DNA of 21,255 nucleotides, taken from NCBI GenBank assembly GCA_000969725.1, contig JXSR01S073643.1. One strand, 5' to 3'. Positions 18,084 to 21,255 of the stretch are shown here, piece by piece (the first letter of the stretch is position 1; each line of letters opens with the position of its first letter). A program made the position numbers and the translations under genes. The notes beneath the pieces are model-generated. The model was not told the DNA's origin. It saw nothing but the letters and a program-made list of their open reading frames with translations, and did not search any database. Source of the stretch: Ophiothrix spiculata. Its lineage: Eukaryota; Echinodermata; Ophiuroidea; Amphilepidida; Ophiotrichidae.

Positions 18084-18420
18084 ACATCAATCAATCAATC
18101 AATGATACACAGTACTTGCATGAAATGCATACCTCATGAAGGAGTCTATTCGTACAGGGGACCCAAGGCTTTACGTGACTTCCGAACCACGGAGCAGCAG
18201 TTAGAGCACGGGTCTCATAATACAGAGGTTGTGGGTCACATCGAGCCCTGGGCCGGGAGGTTTTCGTCTCCTTGTTTCCTTGGGCAAGAAACTTTACTCT
18301 ACTTGCTCCGTAGTTCGGAAGTCACGTAAAGCCGTTGATCCCCTGTACGAATAGACTTCTTCATGGGGTATGCATTTCATGCAAGTACTGTGTATCGTTG
18401 ATTGATTGATTGATTGATGT
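18084..18420. mobile_element. Long hairpin element with tRNA-like loop (337 bp)
   Basis: Arms of about 120 bp (18084-18205 and 18300-18420) are inverted repeats with few differences. They start ACATCAATCAATCAATC and include CACAGTACTTGCATGAAATG, TCTATTCGTACAGGGGA and GGCTTTACGTGACTTCCGAA. The ends are (ATCA)n runs. The loop carries a tRNA-like stretch. The high arm identity suggests recent formation or continuing correction. No protein is encoded; short frames across it arise from the palindrome. Confidence 0.72.
18188..18252 (+). repeat. tRNA-Met-like (SINE-derived) sequence in hairpin
   Basis: GCAGCAGTTAGAGC resembles a tRNA A box/D arm, CTCATAA matches an anticodon loop with CAT (Met), and GGGT..TCGAGCCC resembles a B box interrupted by about 4 nt. 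The anticodon stem no longer pairs. This looks like a tRNA-derived SINE head captured within the hairpin element, not a working tRNA. Confidence 0.45.
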
Positions 18421-19689
18421 TATGGACTCTCTAAATTTTCATATTGGCCTCGAGTATTATTTTGATTTTCAAGTATATCTTCAAGATGGTTTCAATTTCA
18501 TTTTCCTATAAAAACGTTGACGAATTTTTAATGGAAGGAACATGCTTGACCGATATGTGTACGAGCAAAAATAGTTCTGTCACCATGAATTTTTTGAACT
18601 GTAGTCCAGCAAAGTTCAAAGTTCGCTATAAAGCAGGTAAATGATATGAAAGTAAATAATTTTGTTACTATGTCAAAAATATCTAGGGGAAGGTGGGGTG
18701 AGTTGGCCCTCGGGGCGAGTCGGCCAACCACGAGTTTCTGCTCACGTGACCTAGGGATAATTATGTTACTGGTGATTTTTGGTATATATAATGCATCAAA
18801 TTTACCATAAAATTTACAAAACCCAGCTCATCTCTTTGTGTGAGTTATCAGTAAAACGAGTTTTTGAGTTACCTAAGTAAACGTTTTTAGCAAGTTATTA
18901 TTATTGATTACGAGCTATGGGACATGTCCAACATGTCATGGGATCAAATCCACTTTATCTTTTGTTTTGTTTTATACCACGAGGTTAAGTCAAAACTGGG
19001 ACTCCGGGGCGAGTTGGCCCCTACCACATGGGGCAAGTTGGCCCTATGGCGAATTTGCCCAAGATGGTATGATAACCTACTCAGACTCTAGCACAATAAC
19101 ATTTATGACGTTTTAACACGATTTTAATTCCAAACAAGTAAAGTCTTAAATGAAACTGGTAGGCTTATATTGCATATATTGCATGCAGATAACACTGTAG
19201 GTCACAACGTATCTTTTTAAAAGATCGATGTTGTATTAATTTATTATGGCATTTCATCTCAAAAGGACATTTTTGTATGCAGAACATTCCCGTGCTTCAC
19301 TTAAAAAACATAATGTATGAAATGTGTCACGGTAAAATGAGTACGACTCTTTTTTTTTTGTATTTTTTTTTTAATTATTTAAATACGATAAGCCGCAGAG
19401 TCTTTGTATTTACATAAAACATAGCTTGAGTACATATCTATCTTGTGTTAACAGGAAAATCTTCTAGACCTTAACCACTCCAATACAGGGGCGTTCAAAC
19501 AAAAGGGGGGGGGGGGCAACTCACCCACCCTCCCCTATTGCTGGAAATCCATTTAGTAAAGCAGAAATGTCATGACATTGCCTGGTTTTGCCTTCTTACA
19601 CGAACTATCGCAACCTTTGGCATACGTGAGGGGTAGTGTCCCTACATAGGCCCCATGTCACTGGGTCGATAACGCAAAATAACCTAAAA
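18421..19689. other. Intergenic with GGGGCGAGTTGGCC motif cluster
   Basis: No gene is seen. Motifs related to GGGGCGAGTTGGCC occur at 18695-18709, 18712-18726, 19006-19020, 19030-19044 and, degraded, at 19047-19060. A run of 12 G lies at 19505-19516. A 70-codon frame across the third and fourth motifs is made by the repeated words. The rest is AT-rich with no recognised structure. Confidence 0.5.
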
Positions 19690-20090
19690 AAACAAGTAAT
19701 TTTTCGTTATTTGATCTAATTTTAGGATAAATTGCATTTTTTTACGTATTTCCTTGTAATTTTAGGGTTTTTTTAAAAAAATTATGTTTTTTAACACTAT
19801 TTTCAGAAATTTTGCGTTTTTTTAAGGTATTTTCTGAAATCAAATGTTTTATATGAATTTTTTTGGAAATTTTACGTTTTTTTACAATATGTACAGACAT
19901 TTTGTGTTTTTTTTACATTGTTTGCGGATTTTTAGGATATTTTCTGAAATTTAGCATTTTATAAGAAAATTTTAGGAAATTTAACGTTTTTTTACAAAAT
20001 TTTCAGAAATTTTGTGTTTTTTTACACTGTTTCCAGACATTTTGTGCTGTTTTACAATATTTTACATTTTTATGCAGTAATTTTGTATTT
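19690..20090. repeat. T-rich degenerate tandem repeat, ~30 bp unit
   Basis: Units of the type TTTTGTGTTTTTTTACA..NTTTNCAGAAA recur with a spacing of about 30-32 bp where best preserved (around 19872, 19903, 19984, 20014 and 20044). They are diverged by substitutions and indels. No coding capacity. Confidence 0.5.
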
Positions 20091-20204
20091 TTATTATTTA
20101 AAGTATTTACATTATGTACACCGTCCTATTTTGTATTTTCACAGACTTAGTTTTCAAGATCTTCTCACTGTTTTAAAATGTTTAGATTGTTAAACTTTAT
20201 TAAC

Positions 20205-20677
20205 CAAATTTTCCCCTAATTCACATCATAAATGGGGATCTTACTGATTCCATTTTCACACTAGGGATTAAAAAAGTACCCTATTTCTTGAAAATGGTTT
20301 TGATACCCTAAACGCAGATTAACGGTGTCAGGGGCGTCGGAAGGAAAATAAAAGTGGTGCGGCCACTGGTAAAAGTGGTGCGGCCTGTAACCCATATATC
20401 AAAAATAAGTGAACAACTAAGCCGCAGAAGAAAGTAGTTACTAAAAATGAATATATGTACAGTACTATTATATGGCTAATGATAATAAAACACATATAAA
20501 TCAATTAAAATTAATTAATTTTTATTTTTTTACTTGAAAAGTGGTGCAGCCAAAGCCCAAATGGCCCACACGGTTCCGACGCCCCTTAATGGTGTCACCT
20601 GATTCATATCAAAAACAACCCTAGTTCACCTTTTCTTGGTAACGCTAAGCCTGCAACATTATACTTGATTGGCCCCC
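20205..20677 (-). mobile_element. TIR element copy 2 (partial), related to 17463-18004
   Basis: Read on the minus strand from 20677, it begins GGGGGCCAATCAAGTATAAT, then GTTGCAGGCTTAGCG, AGGGTTGTTTTTGA, CAGGTGACACC, GGTATCAAAACC and AAGAAATAGGGTACTTTTT, collinear with copy 1. It lacks the 17626-17852 MITE and carries a hAT-like MITE instead (20329-20587). Similarity fades near 20205, so the other terminus is missing or not recognisable. Confidence 0.65.
20329..20587. mobile_element. hAT-like MITE with 8 bp TSD (259 bp)
   Basis: The ends CAGGGGCGTCGGAA and, from the right, AAGGGGCGTCGGAA form the TIR. Flanking 8 bp AACGGTGT (20321-20328) and AATGGTGT (20588-20595) form a target duplication with one mismatch. 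Sub-terminal AAAAGTGGTGCGGCC words occur twice on the left and once, in complement, on the right. The 8 bp duplication and CAGGGG end fit hAT elements. Non-coding. Confidence 0.75.
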
Positions 20678-21036
20678 ATCACCACCCACCACCCCCTACT
20701 CCCGGGTAGTAAAATAAGCTTCCCAACCTGTAATGGAAAAAATGGAAGATAATATCCTGACCTTATAGACTGGACTTGTGTTGCAGCTGCTTCTTTCCCA
20801 GTCCTGAATTCATCTTTTGGCCCTTGACCAGGCTGAAGTTCAAGGGCTCAATGGGGGCCCCACGCCGGGGCCCCATGCCACACTCATTCAAGATATTTGG
20901 GTGGATGCAGGATCTTACCCTTATAATGTGAGGAGCCTTGAGGGTATAGAGTATTATGAAAACATAAAATAAAAAGGGTGTTGTTCATACAAAAATTAGC
21001 AAAAAAAATGAATCCGTATGCTGCCTAGCCAAAAAA
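20678..21036. other. Intergenic, GC-richer patch, no gene
   Basis: Contains a short palindromic GC-rich stretch near 20850-20875 (GGGGCCCC words) and otherwise unremarkable sequence. No coding frame or RNA gene recognised. Confidence 0.4.
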
Positions 21037-21255
21037 GCATGGTTTAACCATGGTTAACCATGGGGTTTTGACCATGGTCAAACCATGGTTAACTGTGTTT
21101 TTGAAAAATGGCACCCCCATGGTCAAACACATCCAGTCACCATGGTCAAAAGCTTGGCATGTTTGACCATGGTCAACCATGGTCAAACATGCAGAGTTTG
21201 ACCATGGTTAATATGATCATGTCTAACCATGGTTGACCATGGTCAGCCATGGTCA
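21037..21255. repeat. CCATGG palindrome satellite, cut by window end
   Basis: About twelve CCATGG hexamers occur in roughly 215 bp, mostly within GACCATGGTC or AACCATGGTT palindromes joined head to tail. Many units read TTTGACCATGGTCAAA. The array continues past 21255, so its full size is unknown. The spacing is irregular, so this is not a simple fixed-period tandem repeat. Confidence 0.7.

Noticed and set aside
17706..18329. Short plus-strand frames across the MITE, the TIR element and the hairpin
   Set aside because: They follow repeat boundaries and palindromes, have no coding signature and fall inside mobile elements.
19690..20090. CRISPR-like array or ordered regulatory repeat
   Set aside because: Units are T-rich, degenerate and contiguous without unique spacers; the rest of the window is eukaryotic.

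Overview
The window looks like animal nuclear DNA, probably from a marine invertebrate. An echinoderm or hemichordate would fit, but this is a guess from overall texture. The evidence is AT-rich intergenic DNA, GT-AG intron signals, AATAAA poly(A) signals, many small inverted-repeat (MITE-like) elements, tRNA-derived SINE-like pieces and no bacterial operon features. No known protein family could be assigned to either gene with confidence.

Only two convincing protein genes are present, both on the + strand: 1673-4975 (1100 aa) and 13938-17123 (1061 aa). They are diverged tandem paralogues with the same order of parts: charged N-terminus, two Arg-Gly (GRGRG) blocks, a basic LK.LF.(R/K)(R/K) island, a Ser/Glu-rich linker, an RPV..INTN island, a Met/Pro/Gln/Tyr-rich prion-like segment, a basic helical region, acidic modules built on LL.(L/F)IE.G, and a C-terminal predicted coiled coil with (D/H)(D/A).(A)I.ELL..L.QE. 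Each CDS is intronless in the window and is preceded by a 3' splice site about 100 nt upstream of the ATG. Each also has a candidate short 5'-UTR intron starting GTAAAAA, and upstream ORFs. Gene 1 alone carries a spaced series of (T/A/I)QT motifs that resemble dynein light chain LC8 (DYNLL) anchors. Together the architecture suggests RNA-binding, condensate-forming scaffold proteins; this is inference.

Layout: 1-650 holds a decayed tRNA-like piece. 652-908 is a Harbinger-like MITE. 1350-5325 is gene 1, from a possible TATA box to poly(A) signals that lie inside a further inverted-repeat structure (5186-5604). 5.6-13.5 kb is repeat-built intergenic DNA, with two copies of a ~720 bp foldback element (6273-6998 and 10783-11501), a nested pair of TIR elements (8191-8858 containing 8256-8471), a TA-flanked TIR element (9463-9885), ~200 bp spaced units with a GGCGGCCATTTTGGA core, and degenerate direct repeats. 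13.5-17.3 kb is gene 2. 17.46-21.26 kb is dense nested mobile and repeat DNA: a TIR element with a MITE inside it and an empty-site copy nearby, a long hairpin with a tRNA-Met-like loop, a hAT-like MITE with 8 bp TSDs, a cluster of GGGGCGAGTTGGCC-like motifs, a T-rich ~30 bp tandem repeat, and a CCATGG palindrome satellite running off the window end.
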